The notes under the pieces are model-generated. The model saw only the letters and a program-made list of their open reading frames with translations. It searched no databases and was not told the DNA's origin. A program made the translations under genes and the position numbers. A stretch of 64,000 nt of DNA from Pseudophaeomoniella oleicola (Eukaryota; Ascomycota; Eurotiomycetes; Phaeomoniellales; Phaeomoniellaceae), in contig QWDQ01000021.1 of NCBI GenBank assembly GCA_003868215.1, positions 248,001 through 312,000 of the forward strand. Direction: 5' to 3'. This document shows, in pieces, positions 10,319-21,922 of the stretch; positions within the stretch are counted from its first letter, which is position 1; each line of letters starts with the position of its first letter.

Positions 10319-12510
10319 ATGTTGCAGCTGGGGCTCCTCTTCGTATTCCTGGCGTACCTCAAATGCCAAGTACTGGCACAATGCTGGAAAAATGTCACAT
10401 GTAGTTCGATAACGACGCCTGCTTTCCCTGGCCTGTGGGAGTCCAACATATACTCACCCTCTAGCCGCAACGTACCTCCGAGGCATGTTCTGTCATGGCC
10501 TGGTTCCATCCAGCAGTCATATAGTTCGAGTGTCCGTCTCAGCGGCAACGGCTCCCTGGTCACGTATGACTTTGGTATAGAGGTTGGGGGAATCATTAGC
10601 TTCGACTATGCTTCCACGGGTATCGGCATGCTCGGAATTGCTTTTACCGAAGGAAAGAACTTCGTTGGTGAATGGTCGGACTCTTCAAATGGGAGATTTG
10701 CAGGACCAGATGGAGCCCTCTATACAAGCTTCAATGGATCGAGCGCCAATACAACATATGTCATGCCCCAGGAGCGTCTGCGCGGTGGTTTCAGATATCT
10801 AACCATCTTTCTGGAGACCAATTCGTCGGCATCTGCCTCTCTTCGAAATGTCAACGTCGAATTGGATTTCCAGCCGACGTGGTCGAACCTTCGATCCTAT
10901 CAAGGATATTTCCACTCAAGTGATGAGCTGCTTAACAGGATCTGGTATGCCGGCGCGTACACTCTACAGAGCAACTGCGTTCCGACGAATACTGGTCGCC
11001 AAGTACCATTCTTGACAACTGGTTGGGCGAACAATGCCACTCTTGGACCGGGTGATACCATCATAGTCGACGGAGCAAAGCGTGATCGAGCTGTTTGGCC
11101 AGGTGATATGGGTGTTGCCGTACCATCGACATTTGTCAGCCTCGGAGATCTGGACAGTGTAAAGAACGCCTTACAAGTAATGTACGACCATCAAGCTGTC
11201 ACAGGTGCTTTTGACGAGTCAGGGCCTCCACTGTCACAGAGGGGTTCCGACACGTATCATATGTGGACCATGATTGGAACGGTAAGACACTCTTACCACT
11301 GATTCCTCTGCCCTCTAGCTGACCATTGTCGTGGTAGTATAACTACTTCTTGTATAGCAATGACACTGCATTCCTGGAAAGTAATTGGGCCAAGTACAGA
11401 CTTGCCATGTCATATATCACGGCAAAGGTAGACAACTCCTCCCTTCTCAATGTGACGGGTATTCGAGATTGGGCTCGTTGGCAACAGGGGTTCCACAACA
11501 CAGAAGCCAACATCATATTATATCGCACACTCACAACAGGTTCCCAACTTGCTTCCTGGCTATCCGACAGCTCTCTCTCCAGGATTTGGACGGCCGAAGC
11601 ATCCAGTCTTCGCTCCGCCATCAATTCCAAGACTTGGGACAACAGCACTGGCTCCTACCGGGACAATGACACCTTGACCACACTGCACCCACAAGATGCG
11701 AATTCGCTTTCGCTCCTGTACTCGATACCGACCAGCAATAGCACCAACAACTCTACCTCCGGCTCATTTTTCTCCAAGGTTCAATCCATCGCCACAGCGC
11801 TGCTTGAGAATTGGACACCAATAGGTCCCGAGACCCCAGAACTCCCGTACAACATATCTCCTTTCATCTCCTCATTCGAGCTTCTTGGTCGCCTAACGCA
11901 ACGTGACACAAGCCGTGCATTGGAACTCCTCCGCATCACATGGGGTTGGATCATCAACAACCCCAATTCCACCGAATCGACCCTCCTCGAAGGTTATCTG
12001 ACCAACGGGTCATTTTCCTATCGCTCTAACCGAGGCTACGCTTATGATCCTTCATATCCATCCCACGCTCACGGATGGTCCTCCGGTCCAACCTCCGCGC
12101 TCACGAACTTCATCCTCGGCCTCGACGTCGTCGAACCCGCGGGTTCAAACTGGACTCTCGCCCCGCAACCTGGCGACCTCACCTACGCCGAAGGCGGCTT
12201 CACTACCATCCTCGGCAAATTCTCCGCCAAATGGACCACGCAGACAACAGCGGCAAACAACAACAACAACAACAGCAGTCTCGATCTGTCCTGGAACACT
12301 CCGACAGGGACATCCGGCATCGTAACCGTCCCCATGGCGAAAGTCCTAGGTCAAAGCGGTGGAGGCATCGTCAATGTCGTCAACAATGGGAAGCCTATCG
12401 ACATCAGTCAAGGAACAACGACGGGTTTGAGTCTGTCCGTCTCTCCCTTTGGAGAATCACTGATCAGCATCGCCGTTAGCGGAGGAACGGGAAGAGTGAC
12501 AGTCAGTTAG
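10319..12510 (+). CDS. Secreted GH78-type alpha-L-rhamnosidase
   Basis: Two exons (10319-11281, 11338-12510) encode 711 aa. The 56-nt intron (GTAAGA..GTAG) joins MWTMIGT to YNYFLYSND. A signal peptide is clear (LGLLFVFLAYLKCQVLAQ). The central part is a six-hairpin (alpha/alpha) glycosidase domain with the hallmark DGAKRDRAVWPGDMGVA, starting at D251, seen in fungal GH78 and related enzymes. Aromatic/acidic turns (SDTYHMW, GIRDWARW, HGWSSGPTSAL) and a C-terminal beta-domain follow. Many N-x-S/T sites fit secretion. GH78 enzymes remove terminal alpha-L-rhamnose from rhamnogalacturonan side chains or plant glycosides. The neighbouring exo-polygalacturonase supports a pectin role. The substrate is inferred from the family; a debranching role on other glycans is possible. 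Residues near 650 include an Asn run from an AAC repeat. Confidence 0.85.
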
Positions 12511-14259
12511 ATTTATGACCTGTGCTCGACTCTAGTTAACGTTACTGTTGAACACCTTATCTACTATATTGTCCACATGTGCGTTGCCCTATGCGAAAGC
12601 AAAAGCAAAAGGTCGTCGTGGAAAAAGGAACCAGATAGAATCCCTTTCTCTTCCCCCCCCCCCCCCCCCCCCCCCCCTCCTCCTCTCTTTATCTATCTAT
12701 CTATATATAGTATCAATCAAATATCAACCACCAAAAAAGAAAATTCAACAGCCCATTCAACTTCCACCCATTTCATCAAATTCTCCTCGCTATCTTTGAT
12801 TTTCTTCTTCACTCTCCCCTCCTTTCCCCTCCCTCCCCCCGCCCGTTCTACGCGGGTTAGATAAAGGAGGGACGAGGAGGAGGAGGAAATTCACTTTGCT
12901 GTTGCAACAGTTTGGGACACGATCTTTTCTTCCCAACGTAACGAGATGTTTCAGGTGGAAAACTAATTACTCATGTTTTGCCAAAAACTTCAATAATTAA
13001 TAATAATTGCCTAATTACTGTAATTAATACTTCGCTTCCAAAAACAGCAAAAGCCTCAATACATCAAAGATATATATATACTACCTTACCTTACCTTACC
13101 TAGTATATATATATATATGTATATATACAAATCACACACCAAACTCCCTTATCTTACCTACCTATCTAGGTATCTACCTAATTAATATCAGGTAAGTTAA
13201 TTAGTACTTATGTACATAGATACGACTCATCATCGCAACAATGAAACGACATGTTACCTAGTAGATATTATTGCAATGGAGTGTTTGAAATCAGGAGGCT
13301 GGCAAACACCCCATCTTGTATATAGATAGGGCCTATGTCCCTATAGCTATTCCTCAATCTTTAAGGCTTTCAACCCTCAATTCAAACATGGAGGACCTGA
13401 ACCTGAACCTGAACCAGGAATCCAAGTTTGGCAGTTCGTTCGGCTTTCCCGAAACGGAGAACTCGACACCATTGTATAAAAAAGGGGAAAAAAAAAAAAA
13501 AAAGGAAATATAGCAGTTCCCAACAACCCAAGCCAACAGGGGGAAAATCAAGGTTGGTTAGGTACTGTTCGAAGAAAGAGAGGATACAAGTAAGATCAGT
13601 AATTAACTACCTTACCTAGGTAGCCGGCTAGCTAACCGATCGGACGAGAAGAAAGTGTATCAGGTTCAAGGGAGAGTAATTACAGTAAAAGAAACTTGTG
13701 TTGGGATTTTGGGGCGCCAAAAGCATCAGAAATAACAAGTATGAGCGTTATCAGTTGTCCTCCACGTTCTTTTTTTTTTTTCCATTCCTTCCTTACTCTT
13801 GCGGTCTAGAGTTAAGAACATCGACATAAGTTGATTACGTAGGTAGAGCTACTACTGCGTAGGTACCTAATACCTAGTCTACATATGCATTCCGGTAGTC
13901 GGAATGGGAGAGAGAGGGGAGAGAGGAGGAATGAGTGCTCACTGCTTGTCACTGCTGTAATTTCGTTCAACACTGGTTAGACTCGGAAGCGGCTTTGGAT
14001 AGGACTTGGTATACAGTAACATTGCTTCTTCTACACGAAACCGTGCTTAGGTAGGTACATAGATATGTTTATGGCTCTCCGTTCTATCCTCTCCTACCTG
14101 TGCAAGTGGAGAGTAGTGCCGAATAGCGACAAGAGTAACGGAACATTAACTTACAGATAGCACGGAGGTTCCTCGTTTGGCCCCATTCTGATCCATCTGT
14201 GACCGGGTCGACCTTACGAAGGTATAGCCCGAGAATCAATAGGAAACGCGTCATACGAA
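12511..14259. other. Long low-complexity intergenic region
   Basis: About 1.75 kb between convergent genes. It holds the C25 run, short TA repeats (about 13070-13130), A and T runs (13488-13503, near 13770) and several TACCTAGGTA-type words, one exact at 13613-13622. Around 12950-13230 it is strongly AT-rich. No gene is seen. Confidence 0.65.
12653..12677 (+). repeat. C25 homopolymer run
   Basis: Twenty-five uninterrupted C, starting 143 nt after the stop codon of the GH78 gene and on its sense strand, so probably in its 3' UTR or just beyond. It is followed by CT-rich and TCTA-repeat sequence. Confidence 0.92.
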
Positions 14260-17200
14260 TCAATAATCCACTCTCTTAGCCCTCTCGACCAGTTCTGATG
14301 GAAGCTCATCCTCTTTGATGATACCAAACTGCAAGGCATCACCCCAAAAGAACAGAGCACGGTCTTGCGCGTATGCTAGGTAGTCAAACTCAGCTGACTC
14401 TTCGCTGTCTTCCCCCTCACCATCATCTTCCGATGCTTTTTGTTCTGTTTCCGCCACCGATGTCGTTGTCGCCCCTTCCGCTTCTCCCTTCGGCGGACTG
14501 CTTTCGCTGCCCGTGATAGTATCATCTTTGGAGTTAGACGATCTTGATGATACCTCAGCTGCAGCTAGTTTCTCGCCTTCCCGCGATCCCAGACGGAGCA
14601 GTGCGTTGACAGCTTCGGATTGAGGATTTTGGTCTTGTTCATTGCCGTAATCTTGGCTAGTGACATTGAGATCCTCGCTCATCACGCCGTTAGAATTTGG
14701 GGTTTGTGGGGTTTGCGTGAGTGAATCAGTAGTGACGGTCTTAAGTTCACCTTCTCGGTGCTCATTTTCTTGTCTTCTCCCTTCTGGGCGGTCGTTTCTA
14801 GCATCTTCTCTCAATTGGCGAACTTCTGGATCAAGAGGATCCGACATAGCAATGTCGTCAGCATCCGAATCGGAATCGGACTTGCTTGCTTTAGATCCTT
14901 TTTCCGTGCTCTCAAATTCCTCCGGCATCTTAGCCTGCACAATGCCCCAAGCGACCCATTGGGCACTGTTCGCCATCCTCCATAATCGTGTCTCATACAT
15001 CATTTGCTGCACCTCCTTTTCAGACTGCTCGTCTCTTGCTTTCTCTTCTGCATCGTAGTTTGATGGAAATGGATAGCTGCCAGGGGGGGCACGAGAATCT
15101 AGCATGAATGCGGAAATGGATGAAGCCCCTCCGATCCCGGGGGACGTTACTGATTGGACCTTCGGAGTAGTGGAAGTGGAACTGCCGTGAAATTGAGGGT
15201 AATGTTCAAAGTACGCGCGGAGGAATCGGTGTTGTTCAGCTGGCGTTGGGTAAATGCGGGTGTTGCAAATGTGAGGCTGGGTGGGATGATGGTAATTGTA
15301 AGACCATTCGGTCTACAGAAGTACGAATTAGGCATCAACTGGATGGAATAGGGGACGTGGATGCGCCTTAGGAGGGGGGTTAGTACTTACGAAATGGTTT
15401 GCGAATTCAATAGCTGGAGGGTTAGCAGATGCATATTCAAAGTCGATCACGACAAGCTGTCTATGACTATTGGCGGGTAGAAGTAATGGTGATTCCCCCG
15501 AGGGTGTCAGACGTAGGAGGTTGCCATATTGCGTCTGCCTTTAAGTCAGATTCGTCAACGGTGTCGGGAGTGGGCAAATCACTTACGTCGTTGTGTGCAA
15601 AGACAAGCTTTTCACGAACACCCGCTGGCCCTCCATATTGATCATATAGATACTTCCGTGCTGCCTCAACAGTCCGACGGAAGACAGACCACTCAACACC
15701 AAGCACCAGGCCACGACTTTTCCATGCAGGTTGCTTATCGTCAGACGCCGAGGCATTGTCTTTTATCTGCTTGTCAAGCCAGGTTATAATTCGCTCGCAG
15801 CGATCTACCCAGCTATCCCAATTCTTGAAGACGAACGGTCCAGCATCCCGCTCTTCCTCTAGCAGCTCAATCCCTTCATGTAACTCACGCATCCGCTTAG
15901 CTATATGCGTCGACGTGTTTGGATCTCGAAGGTCTTCGGGTGTCAGAGTCCGAGCATGGAAGAACTCTTCGAAACGACCGTTTGTAAAGGTTCCGAGCAA
16001 GCGAGGACCGATCCTTTTTCGGGAAAGGCGCCTAAGGATCGCCAATTCAGAGTCACGATCAATGAGATGCTCGACCTGCGGCCCATAAACACGAAGCAAA
16101 AGTTTCCTAATCTTGATAAGCACTCATGTATGGCAAGGAAACTGCTTACTTACTTGGGCTGCCTTCTTGAGACTGCACTGCTGGAATCAGCCTTCGAAGA
16201 AGTAGCTGAAGGCGTCTCACTTGGTGGAGAAACGACATAGACAGCGTTCGTTAAAGCACCACTGAGTCGCTCAACGTCAATATCGCCTCCATTTTCAATT
16301 GGGATCCGCCTCCACCCTTTCAATCGAAGCGTATGCGTGAGGCGAACGATGTCCTGCTTGAACGTGACCCAATGCTGCTTTTCTCTGGCTTTTTTATCCG
16401 AGATAGCATGAGGATTGTCATCCGAGTCCGCGAGGCCTCCACTGTATGACATGGTCTTGGAGTTGTCCAGAACAGCTTCAACGTTAGGAACAAGGATGTC
16501 GCCATCGTGGTATTCTGTGTCCGAAGAAGCCATAGAAGAACCTCTCTTCATTTTTCGGGAGTGAGAACGCTTCTTTAGCAATGGATGCTTAGCATGGCCA
16601 AGACCGAGCGCTGCTAGACCCTCTTTGCCAGCGGAAGCATAGCCAGCCAACACACGCTCGAGTCTGTCAAGAGCAAGGCCGGTGTCAGACTCCTGTGAAT
16701 CACTTCGGGAACGAAATCTCTGTGTCTGCTGAGCTTCGCTGGAGCCATCATTTTGCCTACTCTGAGCTTTCCTGGATTTCCGGCGGGTTCTCTCCTCGTG
16801 AAGCCACTTCGCAACTTGAGACAGCAATGAATCGTGCTCTTGTGACTGATGTGGATCATCCTGAGAGTTGTCCAAGTTGAGGTGAGATACTTGACTGCTT
16901 AATGAATGCACCGACGAGCTTGATACATTGGCTGCCGGTCTACCGGTTAACCTCTTGCCTGACATACCAGCTCGATGCTGTCTTGCAACGGGAGGTGACT
17001 CGACTTTCGTGAGCTGGGGTGTGATAGTTTCGGGTTCATCTGATATTGTCACGGCTACCAATAATAGTAATTAGCTCAAGATGTTCGACATTCTAGTCTA
17101 CGCTCGACGGGGGATCGTCCGTAATCAGCACAAGTGGACATGACAATGGCACGCAAGGAATGACTTTTCGAAGCCATATATATCGGAATAACGCACATCA

Positions 17201-17314
17201 CCCCCGTTGCAGCAATACAACAAGAATGCAAAAGGATTGAAGCGTCATGCAGCACCACTGACCTTTTTGCCGAGGGGACGGTGCTACCGATTCGAGAAAG
17301 CTATGCTCCGCCAT
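14260..17314 (-). CDS. CKI1: Choline kinase with long N- and C-terminal extensions
   Basis: Five exons on the minus strand (17314-17263, 17054-16154, 16106-15587, 15534-15391, 15312-14260) encode about 889 aa. Introns are 208, 47, 52 and 78 nt. The kinase core has the nucleotide-loop region LSGALTNAVYVVSP, KLLLRVYGPQVEHLIDR, the Brenner-type catalytic motif HND (489-491) followed by TQYGN, and the metal-binding DFEYA (522-526). The ANHFTEWSYNYHHP segment is typical of choline/ethanolamine kinases. The enzyme phosphorylates choline with ATP, the first step of the CDP-choline route to phosphatidylcholine. Fungal forms carry a long Ser-rich N-terminus, as here. The acidic tail after residue about 650 is longer than usual. 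The first exon is less certain: the same frame also offers an upstream ATG at 17563, but MAEHSFLES with donor GTCAGT gives a more convincing start. Confidence 0.9.
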
Positions 17315-18078
17315 GATTGTTGCGTATAGGGGCCTTGTTCCTGCAGACGACGACAGGGATGTGTTGCTGCTTCTGGAAAGATTGCAAGCCGTTCTGATGG
17401 CTTGTGGATCAATGATCAACGGTAACCAATTCAAATCATGTCGTTGTTGGCGGTGAAGGAAGGACGGCGATGCAAGTGCCTTGCTCTTTGGACGATTCAA
17501 AAAGTTCTGTGCAATTTGACTGCTTATCTTGTTGAAGGATTTGGTCATCAATGTCGATAGCAAGAGGCTCCTGTTGTTGCAGTGGAAATCGTGTTAGGCT
17601 ATCAAACAAGGACAGTGACGATGATGCATGTGATTGGCAGTCGAATGCGTCTGTTTCCAAGCTTTTTCTCTCAAGTGACGTTCCTGTTCCTCGCCAAGAC
17701 ACGAACGAGAACGAATTTCACGCCTATTAATCTTACCTCCTTATCTTATCTATACCTAATGCAGGCAGCTGTATCACTGGCGACCTTTGATGATATGCAT
17801 TCACGGAATTGGATCGACTGCAATACAGAACATGGATCAAACTTGGAGTGATAGGAATACATAAGACGTCGTGTACTGTCATTTGAGGTTCTCTGTCCTC
17901 TTGGCTTTGCCTAAGCTCTTGCGCTCATACAAAAGACCATTTCTATTCTGATCTCGTCAAAATACTCTCACTGAGCACAATACAAGCGCACCAGCCCGTT
18001 CCTCCCCTTCAAACTCTGCCTTCTCTTTTGCATAACATGTTTTCAGACAAATGTGACCAGAGTGATTCAAGTGCACAT
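17315..18078. promoter_or_regulatory. Promoter region of choline kinase
   Basis: 764 nt between the choline kinase start and the 3' end of Pbs2, both on the minus strand. The part next to choline kinase (up to 17563) stays open in its frame and could be a longer 5' coding end. No separate gene is seen. Confidence 0.5.
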
Positions 18079-20197
18079 TCAGGAAACTTGCACGTCTGGC
18101 GCCTGCGCCGACGGCGATGATGATTCCATGAGGGGGCTGCCTGGTACCGCATCCAACGGTGCCGCATGCAACGCCGGCTTCTCACTCTTGGCCATCCTGC
18201 CAGCTGCCCTACGCTCTAATGCTGCGGCGACCCAGTCTCCAACCTCTTTATCTGCCGTCTCTGGTAACGGCTCCACAGCTGGCAGATCGGGATCTGCAAT
18301 TTCAGCTTCTTCGTCCTCCTCTGATATGGTTGGAGGCTTCATCAAAGGCGCTAACCACGCATGTCGTAGAAGCATTGCATATGTCGGCCTCAGTTTAGGT
18401 ATCTTGTTCAGACAGCCACGGACAAAGTCTTTGGCAGCTTCGGAGTATTGCCCCGGGGGTAAGTCAGGAGGTTCGCCATCGACGATCGCCTAGGTATTGT
18501 TAGCATGTTTTGAACTCATTTATGGTCTTACTTACACTCAGCTGGGAGAAGATATTATTGTAGGTCTCTGGTGGATAAGGGTATCTTCCCATTGCGCATT
18601 CGATGACCGTTAGCCCCAAACTCCATATGTCACTCTGCACACTGTAAGTGCCCCCTCCAGGGTTTGCACCAGCTTGAGCAATACCGCCACCCGATATTCT
18701 TTCCGGTGCCATGTAGCTCTGACAGCCAATGTTCGTCTTCGCGATACTGGCCACGAGATTTCCACTGACACCAAAATCACAGATCTTGACTTGACCACGA
18801 GTGTTGCAGAGGATATTGGTTGGTTTCACATCTCGGTGAATGATGTTGTGATCGTCCTTCAATGCCTTCAGACCCATCACCGTCGACAACGTGATCTTTT
18901 TCAAAACACTTTCTGGAATACCGTCGCCATAGATTTTATCGATCGATCCCCCGTCCATCCATTCCATACAAATGTAGACAGCACCCTCTTGAAAAAAGGC
19001 TCCGTAAAAATCGATAATGAAAGGGGAGACACATCTGTGAAGAATGTCAAGCTCCATGATGATTTGTGCAAACTTCGCTTCGTCCAGTTCCAGCCGGATT
19101 TCTTTCATTGCCATCACCACCCCCGATGTGCCCCCGAGTGGAATGGCACTTCCGACATCTGCGTCGCCGCGTCCCCCAGTCAATGCACCACCTGAAGGCT
19201 TAGGAAGGTTGCCACGAAGACCCAGACCCGGTCTTCGAATCCGAGGACGACTGTGTCTGACTTTGTAGACAGTACCATAGTTGCCCTTACCGAGCTCGTC
19301 AAGTGTATCAACTTCGTCGAGTGAGATGTTGAAGGAAGTCCCACTCGAGAATTCGATGCCTCCACCGTGGATTACTGCTTTTCCCTTGAAACTCAACGTT
19401 CCAGCTTTGGTATCTATGTACTCGGCATATTTGTTGAAGGCTGAATCGGTCGGTTTCTCTTCTGCCGGCGCAGAGGCATCTTCACTGCTCGCAGCCGGAG
19501 GCCCCATAGCATCGGATAATTTCATCCCACCAAGTTTGCCTCTCTTAGCTGCTAACCCCCCCATGGCTGGTTTCGGAGTCGTCCTCACACCAGGAACGGA
19601 CGGAGACGAGTTCCAGTTGGGTGCATTCGGCCTGTTCAAACCCGTCGGCAGGCGTAGAGCCGCTATACCACCAGACAATGCGCCTCCAGGTGATGCGGGT
19701 ACATTCCCTCCAGCGTTACCGACCAACGCTCCCCCGGGTGACGGTGGAATATTTCCCGACGCATTGCCCACGAGCGCGCCTCCTGGAGGGTCACTTTGAG
19801 TATGAATATTGCCTGTTGACAAAGGTTTTGGAGGTATGCTGCCCGGTTGCCGCAGACTGCCGGCAGCCGGTGGCGCGCCTTGTCTCGATAACGTGAACGC
19901 CTTCATTCGAGCTTGTAAATCGGATGTCAAGCCACTTGCTCTGCCTGGGACCGGTCCTGGCCGACGAGCTGCATTAATCTGACCTAGCGGGGTGGATGTT
20001 GACGACATGGTCGTGGTCGGGACATCACCTGAAAGAGACTTTAATGTGGGAGGTTGCTGAACAACAGGCGGAGTCGGAACTTGATCAGGTGTCGAGGTCG
20101 TCGACGAAGGATCTTGTACCTCATGGCTTGAATCACTCAGATCGGACTCGGCGCCTGGCGACTCTGGCGGGAGACTCGACGTACTTAACCCGTCCAT
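18079..20197 (-). CDS. PBS2: Pbs2-type MAP kinase kinase (HOG pathway)
   Basis: Two exons (20197-18536, 18489-18079) with a 46-nt intron encode 690 aa, the usual size for fungal Pbs2. The N-terminal 280 residues are Ser/Pro/Gly-rich, including three near-copies of a GGALVGNA(S/G)GN-like unit. The kinase domain starts with GKGNYGTVYK (G303) and has the insert of about 40 residues between the P-loop strand and the catalytic-lysine strand (AMKEIRL) that is typical of Pbs2. HRDVKPTNIL (D456), DFGVSG and the activation loop SIAKT (S484, T488), followed by NIGCQSYMAPERI, are intact. S484 and T488 are the expected sites phosphorylated by upstream MAPKKKs. The enzyme activates the Hog1 MAPK in osmotic and general stress signalling. 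The C-terminal tail is acidic and Ala/Pro-rich. Confidence 0.95.
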
Positions 20198-20846
20198 TGT
20201 ATCTTTCTGCGGTAGTCAGGTAGCTTAAGCGGTCTATACCGCCCTCTTAATTCTCGATCGCGATGTTTGTGCGCATGCAGCCTTGTTAGGGTGAAGATGC
20301 GACACTAACATGCGCAGAGCTTTCGTTCGAAGGCGTGGATTTGGCGAGGGGCAAAGTAGATGTACCCGTCGAGAACTTTAACATGGATCAGACGGGTCGT
20401 TACCCAACAACTGGTCGCACGGCAAGCACAGACAAGTTGAATATGTTTGCTTTCTGACGATAGCTTTGTGGAATTTGCGTGAAAGCGTGGCAGAGGTCGA
20501 GAGAGAAGGTATGGCTCAGCTAACGGAGACTAACTCCACGGGTTTGGAGTACCATGGCACGTACGTAGTGAGTTGAGCAAGCTCAGCAAGTCGATGATGT
20601 GGATGTGGGAATCGATGGAGTCTCGAGTGGGAAAGATGTGGCTGTGGCTGTGAGTGTGGATGGTGAATGGTGGAAGGTCGATGTGGATTGGGGGGAAAAG
20701 GGAAGATGTGGGATGTGGGATGCGCTTTGCTGGTTAAGACGAAGGAAGCGAAACGGCCTCAACTGTTTACGTAGTAGGTAAAGAGTAAGAACTGCCCGAA
20801 GCCAGTCCGTGATTTTCACCGATGACGACAAACACCGTTTGATCTT

Positions 20847-20878
20847 GGATTCATGGATTCACGGATTCATGGATTCCC
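20847..20878. repeat. 8-bp tandem repeat, 4 units
   Basis: Four units of GGATTCAY (last unit degenerate) in a row. It is a small minisatellite-like repeat with no obvious function. Confidence 0.85.
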
Positions 20879-21241
20879 ATAGAGAGACAATAGTATCTGA
20901 TGGTCTAATAAGTGAGAGAATATGAGTCCAGAGAGAATACTGTATTGCAGTTTAGTGATCGTGAGGTATAAGACCTATAGGTGCCTTCGAGGAGCTGTAC
21001 AAGATCTATAGGAGCCATCTAAAGTAATAATGATGCTCTGTACCCAAATAGATACCTACCTAGGTAGGTGCCTTACTTACCTATGATATGAACCATATAG
21101 GTACTTGTCATGCTTATACTGTACCTACCCTAGTTGTAGTCATTTGGAGTGCATGGGTGTATCTACAAGAAATCCTTTAGGCACATCGAGGTACCTATCA
21201 GCAGTAGACGACCGCTAAAAAGGTGATAAGCTACCGAGTAC

Positions 21242-21257
21242 TGTACTACGTAGTACA
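21242..21257. repeat. 16-bp perfect palindrome centred on TACGTA
   Basis: The sequence TGTACTACGTAGTACA equals its own reverse complement. A related 14-bp palindrome with the same core occurs at 48620-48633, and the 8-bp core CTACGTAG also occurs at 21471-21478. All are intergenic. Possible dimeric factor site; function unknown. Confidence 0.8.
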
Positions 21258-21796
21258 TACCAATCATCAGAAGATCGTGCGATTAGGAGGTTGATCGATT
21301 CTATTCTTATGCTGATGATCAGTAATCTCGATTCTCGACTGGACTCATCATCACTGATCGAATAGTGATACCACGATATCAGTCCACATCAACGCAGGGT
21401 CACACCGCAGATCAAGATGATGGTCAGCACTATCTCAACACTAAAGAGAGACTGTCGATGTTCTCGATGACTACGTAGTATGACATCGGGAAGTTCCGGT
21501 CAAACTGTGCCTTTCCTAGTAGCTACATAATAGGTACTGTAGGTACTTGTGTACTTGTTATGTCTGATTCGTATCTTCTTATGATCTGCCACTCCTCACT
21601 GTGATAATTGAGGATCACACTTCTACGAGTATATGAGTATATAAATTCAATCCTCTCAATGGTTACAATAGACAGATTGCAATATATGATGAGAAGTTGA
21701 CCAAAGACTAATTCCGGGTGACGATTTCACGTCCGCCCTTTGACAACGTCACAGTAAGATAGTGTGTGAGTCGGTTTTCTTTTCTCCTCCGCTGCC

Positions 21797-21806
21797 TATA
21801 TAAAAA
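21797..21806 (+). promoter_or_regulatory. TATA-like box of the PhzF gene
   Basis: TATATAAAAA lies 117 nt before the chosen ATG, a plausible distance when a 5' UTR of about 80-90 nt is assumed. The sequence after it is CT-rich, as is common at fungal start regions. Confidence 0.5.
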
Positions 21807-21922
21807 CATCTTTGGTCATCAACGGCGCTTTGCATGTTTTTCGTATCGACCAGGTAGATCAGAGATTCATCTGCACCTTTCTGTTTCCTGTGTCTCGGCC
21901 CAGAAGAAGAGAACGACGAAGA

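Larger units (their letters stand above)
20198..21922. promoter_or_regulatory. Divergent promoter region, repeat-rich
   Basis: About 1.7 kb between Pbs2 (-) and the PhzF gene (+). It includes an 8-bp tandem repeat (20847-20878), a 16-bp palindrome ACCTACCTAGGTAGGT (21054-21069), a second palindrome (21242-21257), and a TATA-like box TATATAAAAA at 21797-21806. No gene is supported. Confidence 0.6.
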
